From Pseudomonas sp. ok272 (GTDB lineage Bacteria; Pseudomonadota; Gammaproteobacteria; Pseudomonadales; Pseudomonadaceae), in assembly GCF_900109995.1 (NCBI RefSeq), contig NZ_FOCB01000012.1, positions 1-64,000 of the forward strand: 64,000 bases of DNA, written 5' to 3'. Within the stretch, counting starts at the first letter, position 1, and each line of letters opens with the position of its first letter. A program made the position numbers and the translations under genes. Positions 7,316 through 16,024 of this stretch are shown here, piece after piece. Under the pieces are notes generated by a model. That model was not told where the DNA came from. It did not search any database and saw only the letters and a list, made by a program, of their open reading frames with translations.

Positions 7316-7840
7316 TTAATACTTAAGCAGTAACTCGACCGCCGCAAACGCCTGGCGACGACGCTGGGCCCAGTCGCCTTCGATCAGTTGGAACCGTTCC
7401 CGATGTTGCACCAGCCAGTGTTGCGTGGCGTCAAAAAAGGCCTGGCGCTGACTAAGGTCCGGCTGGCAGCGTTGGCCGTCATCGGTCCAGTCCACCGCTT
7501 GCGGGGACAGCAGCAAGTGCAGGTCATAGTGACGGGCCAATAGGGCCTGCTCGAGCCAGGGTGGGCAGTCGCCGAACAGGGTCCGGCTCCAGAGCATGTT
7601 ACTCAGCAGGTGGGTGTCGAGGATCAGCAAGGGGGGCTGGTCGGCCCGGGCGGCGTCTTCCCAGGCCAGTTGCCCTCGGGCGATCTGCGGGATGTCCGCC
7701 AGGCAGGTGTCAATGCCGGTCTGGTCAATGAAGTGGCGCACGTACTCACCCACCAGCAGCCCACCAAAGTGCGCGTGCAGCTCGGCCGACAACCAGCTTT
7801 TGCCGCTGGACTCGGGCCCCGTCAGTACCAGCACCTTCAT
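7316..7840 (-). CDS. NadR-type AAA ATPase, probable ribosylnicotinamide kinase
   Basis: The 174-residue protein has a Walker A at its very start (MKVLVLTGPESSGKSWL) and ends the domain with a kinase-like fold resembling the C-terminal kinase half of NadR. The adenylyltransferase and HTH parts of NadR are absent. It should phosphorylate nicotinamide riboside to NMN in the cytoplasm. The start at 7840 is preferred over 7867 because it overlaps the pnuC stop as ATGA. Pairing with the PnuC transporter supports the role: uptake of the riboside, then trapping by phosphorylation. Confidence 0.85.
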   Translation of the reverse strand: MKVLVLTGPESSGKSWLSAELHAHFGGLLVGEYVRHFIDQTGIDTCLADIPQIARGQLAWEDAARADQPPLLILDTHLLSNMLWSRTLFGDCPPWLEQALLARHYDLHLLLSPQAVDWTDDGQRCQPDLSQRQAFFDATQHWLVQHRERFQLIEGDWAQRRRQAFAAVELLLKY

Positions 7841-8400
7841 GTGCGCAGCGCCGGGGCGACCCGCCATTCACGCAGGCCCTGGACGGCCAGCAGGGTGAAC
7901 AGTGCATACAGTCCGGCCGTCAGGTACAGCGCTTTGTAGATAAATAACCCGACAAAGATCACGTCGACCGCAATCCACAGCGACCAGCACTGCACGCGCT
8001 TTTGCGCCATCCACCACTGCGCCACCAGGCTGAAGCCGGTCAAGGCCGCATCCAGCCAGGGCTGTGCCGCATCGGTCCAGTGGGCCATGGCCGCGCCCAG
8101 CGCCAGGCTGGCAACGGCGCCGATGGCCAGGTCCCGCGCCATTGTCCCGCGCCCCAAGCGCGTGACTTGCCGACCCTGGTGGCTGTCGCCGCCGCGCGTC
8201 CACTGCCACCATCCGTACAGTTGCAAGCCGGCGTAGATCACCTGTAGCAGCATGTCCGAGTAGAGCTTGACCTCGAAGAAGATCCAGCTATAGAGCAGCA
8301 CCATGACCAGGCCAATCGGCCAGCACCAGGGGTTCTGTTTGACCGTCAACCAGACGGCGATCACGCCGAGGGCGGCAGCAAACAGTTCAAGCCCGGACAT
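7837..8400 (-). CDS. pnuC: PnuC, nicotinamide riboside transporter
   Basis: PnuC imports nicotinamide riboside across the inner membrane by facilitated diffusion. The 187-residue protein is almost entirely membrane-spanning and begins MSGLELFAAALGVIAVWLTV. It carries the family's aromatic WxxWxxG pattern: KQNPWCWPIGL and AGLQLYGWWQWTRG. Substrate flux would be driven by the downstream kinase, whose start codon overlaps its stop. No riboswitch or NadR box could be recognised upstream; the 5' side leads directly into a REP cluster. Confidence 0.93.
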   Translation of the reverse strand: MSGLELFAAALGVIAVWLTVKQNPWCWPIGLVMVLLYSWIFFEVKLYSDMLLQVIYAGLQLYGWWQWTRGGDSHQGRQVTRLGRGTMARDLAIGAVASLALGAAMAHWTDAAQPWLDAALTGFSLVAQWWMAQKRVQCWSLWIAVDVIFVGLFIYKALYLTAGLYALFTLLAVQGLREWRVAPALRT

Positions 8401-9114
8401 GGCGGTTCCTTGGGGAAATCGAAGAGGGCGCCGATTGTACAGTGCCCCGCACGTTTTTAGGCGCAGTGGGAGCGAGCCCGGCTTGCCGGCGAAGAGGCCG
8501 GCCCAGTCAACATCACCATTGACTGACCCACCGCTTTCGCGAGCGGGCTCGCTCCCACGGGGATCCGTGTCGAGCGCCGGATTTGCATTCGCTGAGGACT
8601 GAGCGTGGGAGCGAGCCCGCTCGCGAAGGCGCTGTATCAGTCGGCATCTCAGTCAGCTGACAGGCTGCATTCGCCGGCAAGCCGGTCTCGCTCCCTGGTC
8701 CACGGCGAACACACATCCGGGGGCAGCTCAATTCCTTGTAGGAGCGAGGCTTGCCCTAATGCCAGTCAGTTAAGGCGCCAAACCTGTGGGAGCGAGCCTG
8801 CTCGCGAAGACGGCAACACAGCCAACATCTCCGTTGACTGACCTACTGCTATCGCGAGCAGGCTCGCTCCCACGCGGGTTTCGCTTAACTGACTGGCATT
8901 AAGGCTTGCCCGCGAAGGCGGTAAGTCTGGCGACATCGATGTTGAATGGGGCAAGCCTCGCTCCTACGGGCTCAACCCAGATTCCTGCTCGCAATGGCGG
9001 TGACGAGCGGCATGGCTAAGACAGTTGCTCCCACGTTGGTCGACGCCGGACACAAAGCCTGCACCCAGCTCAGATCCTTGTGGGAGCAAGCAGGCTCGGC
9101 TTTCGGGCCGGGGG
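8401..9114. repeat. Composite REP/BIME cluster between pnuC and the chemoreceptor gene
   Basis: This 714-bp gap has no credible gene. It holds at least eight REP palindromes of the GTGGGAGCGAGCC...GCTCGCGAA type in both orientations (for example 8467-8562, 8604-8700, 8786-8870, 8955-8985 and 9078-9110) and the 145-bp inverted-repeat element at 8757-8901. Long stretches recur elsewhere in the window. Block 8480-8640 closely matches 57500-57650, including CGTGTCGAGCGCCGGATTT. Block 8697-9030 matches, in reverse, parts of 15545-15750, 28040-28350 and 57295-57490. Confidence 0.9.
8757..8901. mobile_element. 145-bp MITE-like element, copy 1, inserted in a REP
   Basis: The ends are perfect 18-bp inverted repeats TAATGCCAGTCAGTTAAG / CTTAACTGACTGGCATTA. 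The 10-bp sequence AGGCTTGCCC occurs directly on both sides (8747-8756 and 8902-8911) as a target duplication of a REP core. The interior contains an inverted pair of REPs but no gene. A copy with one visible difference lies at 28142-28286 in the opposite orientation. Confidence 0.85.
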
Positions 9115-10749
9115 CTACACCCGGAACTGCCTGAGCAACCCATTCAACTGCTCGCTGAGGTCTTTCAACTGTACGCTGGCGGCACTCGACTGTTCGGCGG
9201 CCAGGGCGTTGCTGTGGGACAGCCCGGCGGCCTGGGTGACGTTCTGGTTGATGTCTTCCACCACGTGGGCCTGTTGCAGGGTGGCGCTGGCAATCGAGGC
9301 GTTGAGGCCGTTGAGTGTGCGCAGGGCCTGGCCGATGGCGTTGAGGCTCTCACCGGCCAGTCCGGCCTGTTCGATGGTCAGTTGCGAGGCGCGGCTGCTG
9401 TCGCCGATCACCTGCACGGCGGCTTCGGAATGACGCTGCAAGCGCTCGATCATCGACTGGATCTCGGCGGTGGACTTCTGCGTGCGCTGTGCCAGCAAGC
9501 GGACCTCATCGGCCACCACGGCAAACCCGCGCCCCTGCTCACCGGCCCGCGCCGCCTCGATGGCCGCGTTGAGTGCGAGCAGGTTGGTCTGGTCGGCAAT
9601 CGAGCGGATCACTTCCAGCACGCCACCAATCTGCGTGCTCTCACTGGCGAGGGTGCGGATCACCTCGACCGCCTGGTCGATGGTGCCCGACAGTTGGTCG
9701 ATCTGCTGCAGGCTGTTGTCGATGTTGACCTGGCCTTGTTGTGCCTGGACCTCGGCGTCGCGCACTTCGCTGGCCGCGTGTTCGGCATTCTTGGCCACGT
9801 CTTGCACGCCGTAGGTGACCTCATTGATGGCGGTGGCCACCTGTTCCATCTGTTGCGACTGCTGCTGGCTGCGGGCCTGAGCCTGGGTAGCGTTGTCGTC
9901 CAGATTGCTTGAGGACTGGCCCACGGCACTGGCGGACACCTGCAATTGGCTGATCACCTGGCGCAGCTTGGCGGTAAAGGCATTGAAGTGTCGGGCCAGG
10001 TCGGTGACTTCGTCCTGGCCATGGGTGTCGAGGCTACGGGTCAGGTCACTTTCGCCGCTGGCGATGTTGGCCATGGCCTCCACGGTTTCGCGCAGCGGGC
10101 GCACGATGCTGCGAGCGATCAGCCGCACCAGCAGCGCCATCACCAGGGCGATGGTCAGCCCGGCAACGGAGGCTTCCCAGACCTGGGCGCGGAACTCGGC
10201 TTGCATGTCGTCGATGTACACCCCCGAGCCGATGATCCAGCCCCAGGGTTCAAACAATTTGACGTAGGAGGTCTTCTGCACCGGGGTGCTGGCGCCGGGC
10301 TTGGGCCAGGCATAGTTGACCATGCCGGCGCCCTGGGCCTTGGCGATGGTGACCATCTCGTTGAACACGGCAAAGCCGTTCGGGTCCCTGATCGCCGACA
10401 GGTTCTGGCCATCAAGCTTGGGATTGGCCGGGTGCATGATCATCACGGGGGTGAGGTCGTTGATCCAGAAGTAGTCGTCCTGGTCATAGCGCAAGCCACG
10501 CACCACGCTCAGGGCCTGCTGTTGCGCCGCGTCGCGGGTCAGGGTGCCGGCGCTTTCCAGGCCGTGGTAGTAGGCCAGCACGCCACTGGCCGCCTGGACC
10601 ACGTGCTGGGTCTTTTGCGCCTTGGCCTGATACAGGTCGTCGTGGATCTGCTTGAGCATCAGCACACCCAAGGTCAACAGCATCAGCACGGCCACAATCA
10701 AGATGAGCCACAAACGTCGGCTGATCGACATACCGCGCAAGCTATTCAT
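9115..10749 (-). CDS. Methyl-accepting chemotaxis protein with a periplasmic Cache domain
   Basis: A transmembrane chemoreceptor of 544 residues. TM1 is at about 12-32. A single Cache-type ligand domain at about 35-185 contains DDYFWINDLTPVMIMHP and GWIIGSGVYIDDM. TM2 is at about 188-210, then a HAMP domain, then the signalling hairpin with the conserved tip EAARAGEQGRGFAVVADEVR. Ligand-bound states would regulate the CheA kinase. The start at 10749 has GGGGAG 8 nt upstream, unlike the in-frame ATG two codons earlier. The C-terminus ends LLRQFRV with no CheR-binding pentapeptide. Ligand unknown; organic acids are common for single-Cache receptors. Confidence 0.93.
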   Translation of the reverse strand: MNSLRGMSISRRLWLILIVAVLMLLTLGVLMLKQIHDDLYQAKAQKTQHVVQAASGVLAYYHGLESAGTLTRDAAQQQALSVVRGLRYDQDDYFWINDLTPVMIMHPANPKLDGQNLSAIRDPNGFAVFNEMVTIAKAQGAGMVNYAWPKPGASTPVQKTSYVKLFEPWGWIIGSGVYIDDMQAEFRAQVWEASVAGLTIALVMALLVRLIARSIVRPLRETVEAMANIASGESDLTRSLDTHGQDEVTDLARHFNAFTAKLRQVISQLQVSASAVGQSSSNLDDNATQAQARSQQQSQQMEQVATAINEVTYGVQDVAKNAEHAASEVRDAEVQAQQGQVNIDNSLQQIDQLSGTIDQAVEVIRTLASESTQIGGVLEVIRSIADQTNLLALNAAIEAARAGEQGRGFAVVADEVRLLAQRTQKSTAEIQSMIERLQRHSEAAVQVIGDSSRASQLTIEQAGLAGESLNAIGQALRTLNGLNASIASATLQQAHVVEDINQNVTQAAGLSHSNALAAEQSSAASVQLKDLSEQLNGLLRQFRV

Positions 10750-11022
10750 ACACATCGCTCCCCGTTCTTGTTCTTGTCATCAATCCGTACTGGCATTCAG
10801 GCATGCTTTGCCAGCGGCGCCTATGCGACTCAAGTCCAATAACGACACAGCGCTATTGAGGCATGTCTGATAGGCTTTCGGCCCTGCACGAGAAAACCTT
10901 AATAGGCGCGCATTTCACGGGATTTTTACGGGCTCACGTAGATCCTGCGGGCCTTGCGCTGCTGTAAACACCTGAACACTATTAACGTGGCATGCCTGGG
11001 GGCATCGCCTCATGGGGGATTG

Positions 11023-11853
11023 ATGGATCTTTGGACCGCCGCACAGGCATTGATTTTGGGGGTTGTCGAAGGGCTGACCGAGTTCCTGCCGATTTCCAGC
11101 ACCGGGCACCAGATCATCGTCGCCGACGTGCTCGACTTCGGTGGCGAGCGGGCGATGGCCTTCAACATCATCATCCAGCTCGGCGCGATCCTGGCCGTGG
11201 TCTGGGAGTTTCGCCGCAAGATCCTCGACGTTGTCACCGGGTTGCCCACCCAGCGCAACGCGCAACGGTTCACTGCCAACCTGTTGATCGCCTTCCTGCC
11301 GGCCGTGGTGCTCGGGGTGATCTTTGCCGACTTCATCCACCATTACCTGTTCAATCCGATTACCGTGGCCACCGCGCTGGTGATCGGCGGGATCATCATG
11401 CTGTGGGCCGAGCGCCGTGAACATACGGTGCATGCCGAGACGGTCGATGACATCACCTGGAAGGATGCACTCAAGGTCGGATTCGCCCAGTGCCTGGCGA
11501 TGATTCCCGGCACCTCGCGCTCCGGTTCGACCATCATTGGCGGCTTGCTCTTCGGCCTGTCGCGCAAGACCGCCACCGAGTTCTCATTCTTCCTGGCCAT
11601 GCCGACCATGGTCGGTGCCGCGGTGTATTCGGGCTACAAGTACCGGGACCTGTTCCAGGCCGCCGACCTGCCGGTGTTCGCCGTCGGCTTCGTCACCGCG
11701 TTCATCTTCGCGATGATCGCGGTCAAGGGCTTGCTCAAGTTCATTGCCAGCCATAGCTACGCCGCGTTTGCCTGGTACCGGATCGCGTTCGGCCTGTTGA
11801 TCCTGGCGACCTGGCAATTCGGCTGGGTGGACTGGGCAGCCGCCAAGCCATGA
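11023..11853 (+). CDS. uppP: Undecaprenyl-diphosphatase UppP (BacA)
   Basis: This integral membrane enzyme dephosphorylates undecaprenyl diphosphate, recycling the lipid carrier used for peptidoglycan, O-antigen and lipid-linked amino-arabinose. The 276-residue protein has both family signatures: GLTEFLPISSTGH near the N-terminus and PGTSRSGSTIIGG in the second half, with about eight membrane segments. ATG 11023 follows GGGGGA at good spacing. The stop overlaps the start of the next gene by four bases, so the two are translationally coupled. Confidence 0.96.
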   Translation: MDLWTAAQALILGVVEGLTEFLPISSTGHQIIVADVLDFGGERAMAFNIIIQLGAILAVVWEFRRKILDVVTGLPTQRNAQRFTANLLIAFLPAVVLGVIFADFIHHYLFNPITVATALVIGGIIMLWAERREHTVHAETVDDITWKDALKVGFAQCLAMIPGTSRSGSTIIGGLLFGLSRKTATEFSFFLAMPTMVGAAVYSGYKYRDLFQAADLPVFAVGFVTAFIFAMIAVKGLLKFIASHSYAAFAWYRIAFGLLILATWQFGWVDWAAAKP

Positions 11854-12254
11854 GTGCGCCGGCCAGTGGCCGCGGGATTCAGCACCCGCGGCTCAAAGCG
11901 CTGGTCTTGGTGGCGCTGTGCGCGCTGCCGGCCGCGGGCTCGATCCTGATGGGGCTACGCGGGGTCTCGTGGCTGCCATTGATCGCCTACGGGGCGGTCA
12001 GTGTGCTGGCGTTCTTCCTGTACTGGAGCGACAAGCGCAAGGCGCGCACCGACCGCTGGCGCACGCCGGAGAACGTCCTGCATGGGGTGGAATTGGCCGG
12101 TGGCTGGCCGGGTGCGCTGATTGCCCAGCAAGTATTCCGGCACAAGACGCGCAAGGTCTCGTACCAGGTGCTGTTCTGGATCATCGTGTTGCTGCACCAG
12201 GTGTTCTGGATCGATCAACTGTTCCTGAGCGCGGGGTTGTTCAGCCTGCTCTAA
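11850..12254 (+). CDS. DUF1294-family small membrane protein
   Basis: The 134-residue product has four hydrophobic segments and the DUF1294 hallmark YWSDKRKARTDRWRTPE followed by LHGVELAGGWPGAL, with QxxFRHKTRK after it. Function in the family is unknown; other members are fused to cold-shock domains. It overlaps uppP by ATGA and ends overlapping, tail to tail, with the YjbR-like gene on the other strand, leaving no room for a separate terminator. Confidence 0.88.
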   Translation: MSAPASGRGIQHPRLKALVLVALCALPAAGSILMGLRGVSWLPLIAYGAVSVLAFFLYWSDKRKARTDRWRTPENVLHGVELAGGWPGALIAQQVFRHKTRKVSYQVLFWIIVLLHQVFWIDQLFLSAGLFSLL

Positions 12255-12604
12255 AGCAGCAAGCCAACCTGCACCCGCTTGGGCAGCTTGCCCACCACCA
12301 GTTGGTGCGAGCGTTGCAGCAAGCCTTGCAGTTCATCGGCGCCCAGCGGGTAGGGCGTTTGCATGATGATCCATTGGGCCCGCGCCAGATAAGGCGCCGG
12401 CCCGATGCCCGGGCGGTCGACGTGGCCCAGGAACAGTTCCTTGTCGACCTTGAAGGCCAGGGACTCACCACGCAGGTTCTGCAGCGCGAACATCTTGTTG
12501 CCCGCCACCGAAAACACCCGCACGCCGCCCCATTTGTAATCCTCCCGGGCGCCCGGCAGGCCCAGGCAGAAACGGGCGACGTCGTCTTCGTTCATCGGTT
12601 TCAT
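12251..12604 (-). CDS. MmcQ/YjbR family protein
   Basis: The 117-residue protein matches the MmcQ/YjbR (CyaY-like fold) family: FCLGLPGAREDYKWGGVRVFSV at the front, then FALQNLRGESLAFKVDKE and RAQWIIMQ. Its biochemical role is unsettled; DNA binding has been proposed for homologues. The start codon at 12604 overlaps the stop of the LysR gene (ATGA), so it is the second gene of a small operon. A second ATG three codons on (12595) cannot be excluded. Confidence 0.87.
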   Translation of the reverse strand: MKPMNEDDVARFCLGLPGAREDYKWGGVRVFSVAGNKMFALQNLRGESLAFKVDKELFLGHVDRPGIGPAPYLARAQWIIMQTPYPLGADELQGLLQRSHQLVVGKLPKRVQVGLLL

Positions 12605-13509
12605 AGCGCGCGGTCCCCGCAGTCTTTGAATGATTCCGTCAGATGGTCGATCCAGGCCCGCACCGCCGGCAGCAAGCCGCGTCGATGGGGATAGACCGCC
12701 AGCAACCAGCCGCCGGGTAACGACCACTCGGGCAGCAATTGCACCAGGGTGCCGGCTTGCAACTCTTCTTCGCAATACATCATCGGCAGCAGGGTGAAGC
12801 CAAGGCCGGCGAGGGTGCAGGCCTTACGCACGATGAAGTCGTCGATGCCCAGGCGCGCCTCCAGCGCCAGGTCGCAGCTCTGGCCCTGGCCATCGAGCAT
12901 GCGGATATGCACCAGGCGGTCGGCCTCCAGGGCGCCAATCACCGGCACCTGTTTCAGGTCCTCGGGGACGCTGATTGGATGAGCCGCGGCAAAGGCCGGG
13001 GTGGCGATCATCACCATTTGCGCCTGACGCAGACGCCGGGTTACCAGGAGCGGGTCTTCATCGCCCAGGTCACGAACCCGCAAGGCCACATCGACGCCCT
13101 CGGTCACCAGGTCGACCCGGCGATTGAGCAGTTGCATCTCCAGTTGCACCAAGGGAAAGCGTTCGAGAAAGCTGCTGATCACCGCGGGCAGGAACTCATG
13201 GGCCAAGCCCACCGGGCACGACACCCGCAAGCGTCCACGCGGCTCGCTGGACATGCTGGCGACGGCTTCGTCCGCCATCTCGGCCTCCAGCAGCATGGCC
13301 TGGCAGTGGCGCAGGTAGCGTTCACCCACGGCGGTCAGCTTGAGCTGGCGGGTGGTGCGCTGCAACAGGCGGGCGCCCAGGCGCTCTTCCAGTTCGGCGA
13401 TGCGCCGCGACAGGCGCGACTTGGGAATGCCCAGCAGCCGCCCGGCGGCGGCGAAACCACCGGCTTCGACCACCTTGGCGAAGTAGAAAAGATCGTTGAG
13501 GTCTTGCAT
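12601..13509 (-). CDS. LysR-type transcriptional regulator
   Basis: A 302-residue LTTR. The N-terminal winged helix (residues 1-60, LNDLFYFAKVVEAGGFAAAGRLLGI and KSRLSRRIAELE) binds DNA. The remainder is a periplasmic-binding-like effector domain, with VSCPVGLAHEFLPAVISSFL at its beginning. It belongs to the CrgA/PA-type subgroup that commonly controls a divergent oxidoreductase. The divergent neighbour here is an azoreductase gene 128 bp away, which makes that gene the likely target. Inducer unknown; quinones or nitro/azo compounds would be reasonable. Confidence 0.93.
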   Translation of the reverse strand: MQDLNDLFYFAKVVEAGGFAAAGRLLGIPKSRLSRRIAELEERLGARLLQRTTRQLKLTAVGERYLRHCQAMLLEAEMADEAVASMSSEPRGRLRVSCPVGLAHEFLPAVISSFLERFPLVQLEMQLLNRRVDLVTEGVDVALRVRDLGDEDPLLVTRRLRQAQMVMIATPAFAAAHPISVPEDLKQVPVIGALEADRLVHIRMLDGQGQSCDLALEARLGIDDFIVRKACTLAGLGFTLLPMMYCEEELQAGTLVQLLPEWSLPGGWLLAVYPHRRGLLPAVRAWIDHLTESFKDCGDRAL

Positions 13510-13637
13510 GGCGTGGCTCGACTGTCCTATCAGTGGGACGAACTATCGCATTCTTACTGACTAATCAGCTATTGGTTTCGCCTGTAGGATTGTCCCAACT
13601 CGATCGCCCTGTGGCGATCCTCACTTGGAGAGCCCAC
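13510..13637. promoter_or_regulatory. Divergent promoter region lysR / azoR
   Basis: The 128-bp gap must hold both promoters. A short inverted repeat GTCC-N8-GGAC (inside TGTCCTATCAGTGGGAC, about 13527-13543) lies close to the lysR start and is a candidate autoregulatory site. No other structure stands out. Confidence 0.4.
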
Positions 13638-14249
13638 ATGAAACTTCTACACATTGATTCCAGCATCCTTGGCGACAACTCGGCTTCCCGTCAATTGAGC
13701 CAGCGCGTCGTCCAGGCCTGGAAAGCCGCCGATTCCGAAGTGGTGGTCACTTACCGCGACCTGGCCAGCGATGCCATCAGCCATTTCTCCGCCGCGACCC
13801 TGGTGGCCGCCGGCACCAGCGCCGAACTGCGCGATGCCGCGCAACAGCACGAAGCCGACCTCGGTGCCCGGGCCCTGAGCGAGTTCCTGGCCGCCGACGC
13901 GGTGGTGATTGCCGCGCCGATGTACAACTTCACCATTCCCACCCAGCTCAAGGCCTGGTTCGACCGCATCGCCGTTGCCGGCCAGACCTTCCGCTACACC
14001 GAAGCGGGCCCTGAAGGCCTGTGCGGCAACAAGAAAGTCATCGTGGTCTCCACCTCGGGCGGCCTGCACGCCGGCCAAGCCACCGGTGTGGCGCACGAAG
14101 ACTACTTGAAAGTCATGCTCGGCTTCATGGGGATCACCGATGTCGAGTTCGTCCGTGCCCATGGCCTGGCTTACGGTGACGAAGTTCGCACCAAGGCGAT
14201 GAACGATGCCAACGCACAGATCAGCGAGCAACTGTTCGCCGCAGCCTAA
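13638..14249 (+). CDS. azoR: FMN-dependent NADH:quinone/azo reductase AzoR
   Basis: AzoR is a flavodoxin-fold homodimer that reduces azo bonds and quinones by two electrons using NADH, protecting against electrophilic quinones. The 203-residue protein starts MKLLHIDSSILGDNSASR (FMN phosphate-binding loop) and has the second flavin-contact motif APMYNFTIPTQLKAWFDRI plus STSGGLHAG. ATG 13638 follows GGAG at 7 nt. The gene is divergent from a LysR regulator and is followed by a strong terminator, so it is monocistronic. Confidence 0.95.
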   Translation: MKLLHIDSSILGDNSASRQLSQRVVQAWKAADSEVVVTYRDLASDAISHFSAATLVAAGTSAELRDAAQQHEADLGARALSEFLAADAVVIAAPMYNFTIPTQLKAWFDRIAVAGQTFRYTEAGPEGLCGNKKVIVVSTSGGLHAGQATGVAHEDYLKVMLGFMGITDVEFVRAHGLAYGDEVRTKAMNDANAQISEQLFAAA

Positions 14250-14289
14250 GGTGTTGCTCAAGGGTTAGCCGTTCACGCGGCAACCACTG

Positions 14290-14342
14290 GCTCCGCGCGT
14301 TGATCGAGAGTAAAACGATCAAGGCGCGGAGCTTTTTTGTTT
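14290..14342 (+). terminator. Strong rho-independent terminator after azoR
   Basis: CTCCGCGC-GTTGATCG pairs with CGATCAA-GGCGCGGAG around a short A-rich loop, and the stem is followed by TTTTTTG. It begins about 40 nt after the azoR stop. Confidence 0.9.
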
Positions 14343-14509
14343 CAGTCGTTAGCAGGACGCCCGGCAAACTTGGCCCGGGATATGCACTCCCAGGTTATTG
14401 GCGCCGTTCTACGCAAGCCTTCAGGCCAGCCCTTGCGGGCAACGGCGCTGAATCCCAGGGGATTGGGCGCGAACGGCTATTTCAATCGGGTAATACGGTG
14501 GGGCATCCC

Positions 14510-15547
14510 ATGTCACGTCTCAGGGCACTGTTACTGATCTGCCTGCTTGGCAGCCTGGGATCGGTGCATGCCGCGCCTGCGCCGCCGCCGCATTGGAGCG
14601 TCGGCTACCACGCGATGAGCTTCCTCGATCCGCTGGACCTGCAACCGATGCGCGCCATCGCCTTTTATCCCTCGACCGGCATCGAACACGCCAGCAAGGT
14701 CGACGGCTACCTGATCCAGGCCACCGAAGACGCCCGCGTCGCCATTGGCCGCTACCCGATCCTGATGCTGTCCCACGGCAACACCGGCACGCCGCTGGCC
14801 TTGCACGACCTGGCCACGTCGCTGGCGCGCAAGGGCTTTGTGGTGGTGGCCGTGATCCATCCCGGCGATAACGCCCAGGACCACAGTCGCTTGAACACCC
14901 TGAGTAACCTGTATGGGCGGCCGATCCAGATCTCCGAAGCGATCACGGCGACCCTGTCCGACCCGATGCTGTCGCCCTTTGTCGACGCCGAGCAGGTCGG
15001 GGTAATCGGTTATTCGGCGGGGGGCGAGACCGCGTTGATCCTGTCCGGTGCCACGCCCGACCTGGACCGCCTGCGCCGCTATTGCCAGGAGCGTCCGGAC
15101 GACCGCGACGCCTGTAACACCCAGGGTGAATTGATCGTCGACCGCGATGACTTGCAACCGGTGGCCGACCCGCGGGTACATGCGTTGATGTTGCTGGCGC
15201 CGTTGAGCCTCAAGTTCGGCCGGCAGACCTTGGCCGGTGTGCATGTCCCGGTCCTGCTGTACAGCGGCGATGGTGACACGCTGGTGGCCGTCGATAAGAA
15301 CGCCGAGGCCTTGGCGCGCAAGTTGCCCGTGCCCCCGGACTTCAAGCTGTTGGCCGGCGCCGGGCACTTTGTGTTCATGGCGCCGTGTACCGAGGAGCAA
15401 TTGCACGCGATGCCGGCGTTGTGTACTGATGCCGATGGTGTTGATCGCGAGGATATTCACCGGCATTTGATCAATGAAGCCGGGCGTTTCTTCTCTCAGG
15501 CCCTGACCAAGCCGAACCGGGCAGGGATGCAGACGGTGGATCAGTAG
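14510..15547 (+). CDS. Secreted alpha/beta hydrolase (predicted dienelactone-hydrolase-like)
   Basis: A 345-residue exported hydrolase of unknown substrate. A signal peptide (MSRLRALLLICLLGSLGSVHAA) is followed by an alpha/beta fold. The oxyanion segment is LMLSHGNTGTP, the nucleophile elbow GYSAGGETAL, the acid SGDGDTLV and the histidine LLAGAGHFVFM, so the catalytic triad looks complete. Four Cys (RYCQERPDDRDAC and APCTEEQL...ALCTD) could form disulphides, fitting the periplasm. The start at 14510 is preferred because GGTGGGG lies upstream and the signal peptide begins there. A large REP cluster follows. Confidence 0.88.
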   Translation: MSRLRALLLICLLGSLGSVHAAPAPPPHWSVGYHAMSFLDPLDLQPMRAIAFYPSTGIEHASKVDGYLIQATEDARVAIGRYPILMLSHGNTGTPLALHDLATSLARKGFVVVAVIHPGDNAQDHSRLNTLSNLYGRPIQISEAITATLSDPMLSPFVDAEQVGVIGYSAGGETALILSGATPDLDRLRRYCQERPDDRDACNTQGELIVDRDDLQPVADPRVHALMLLAPLSLKFGRQTLAGVHVPVLLYSGDGDTLVAVDKNAEALARKLPVPPDFKLLAGAGHFVFMAPCTEEQLHAMPALCTDADGVDREDIHRHLINEAGRFFSQALTKPNRAGMQTVDQ

Positions 15548-16024
15548 GTGTGGGAGCAACTGTCTTAGCCATGCCGCTTGTCACCGCCATCGCGAGCAAG
15601 AATCTGGGTTGAGCCCGTAGGAGCGAGGCTTGCCCGCGAACCGGCCAGCCCATTCAACATCGATGTCGTCAGGCTTACCGCTTTCGCGGGCAGGCCCGCT
15701 CCCACAAGGAATCCGGGCCTGACACGGGATGTGTGTTCGCCGTGGACCAGGGTGGGCGTGGGCTTGTCGGATCGCCGCACCGTCGCGAAGGTGGCCTTCC
15801 GGTGATCTGTCTCCTGTGGATGTATCCAGGTCCACTGTGGGAGACACACTGTGGGAGCGAGCCCGCTCGCGAAGGCGGCCACATTGCCGGCCAATCTCTT
15901 GCTGATGCACCTCAATCCCTTTGGGAGCGAGACCGGCTTGCCGGCGAAAACGGCCCTTCGCTCGACCCATGTCTAGCCACCGGACACCGCTCTCGGCGGC
16001 TCCAGGTCCTGGCTGAATGCTAAG
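15548..16024. repeat. REP cluster with composite block (empty site of the 145-bp element)
   Basis: The gap contains a composite REP block from 15550 to about 15750. It opens with AACTGTCTTAGCCATGCCGC and continues AATCTGGGTTGAGCCCGTAGG and TTCAACATCGATGTCGTC, to GGATGTGTGTTCGCCGTGG. The same block occurs near 8.7-9.03, 28.04-28.35 and 57.3-57.49 kb. Further REPs lie at 15848-15885 and 15922-15952. Here the 145-bp element is absent. No gene is supported. Confidence 0.85.

Noticed and set aside
8513..8954. Several 60-75-codon open frames (SRAGSLPR, GSEPAREDG type)
   Set aside because: They are translations of REP palindromes, repeated at every REP cluster in the window.
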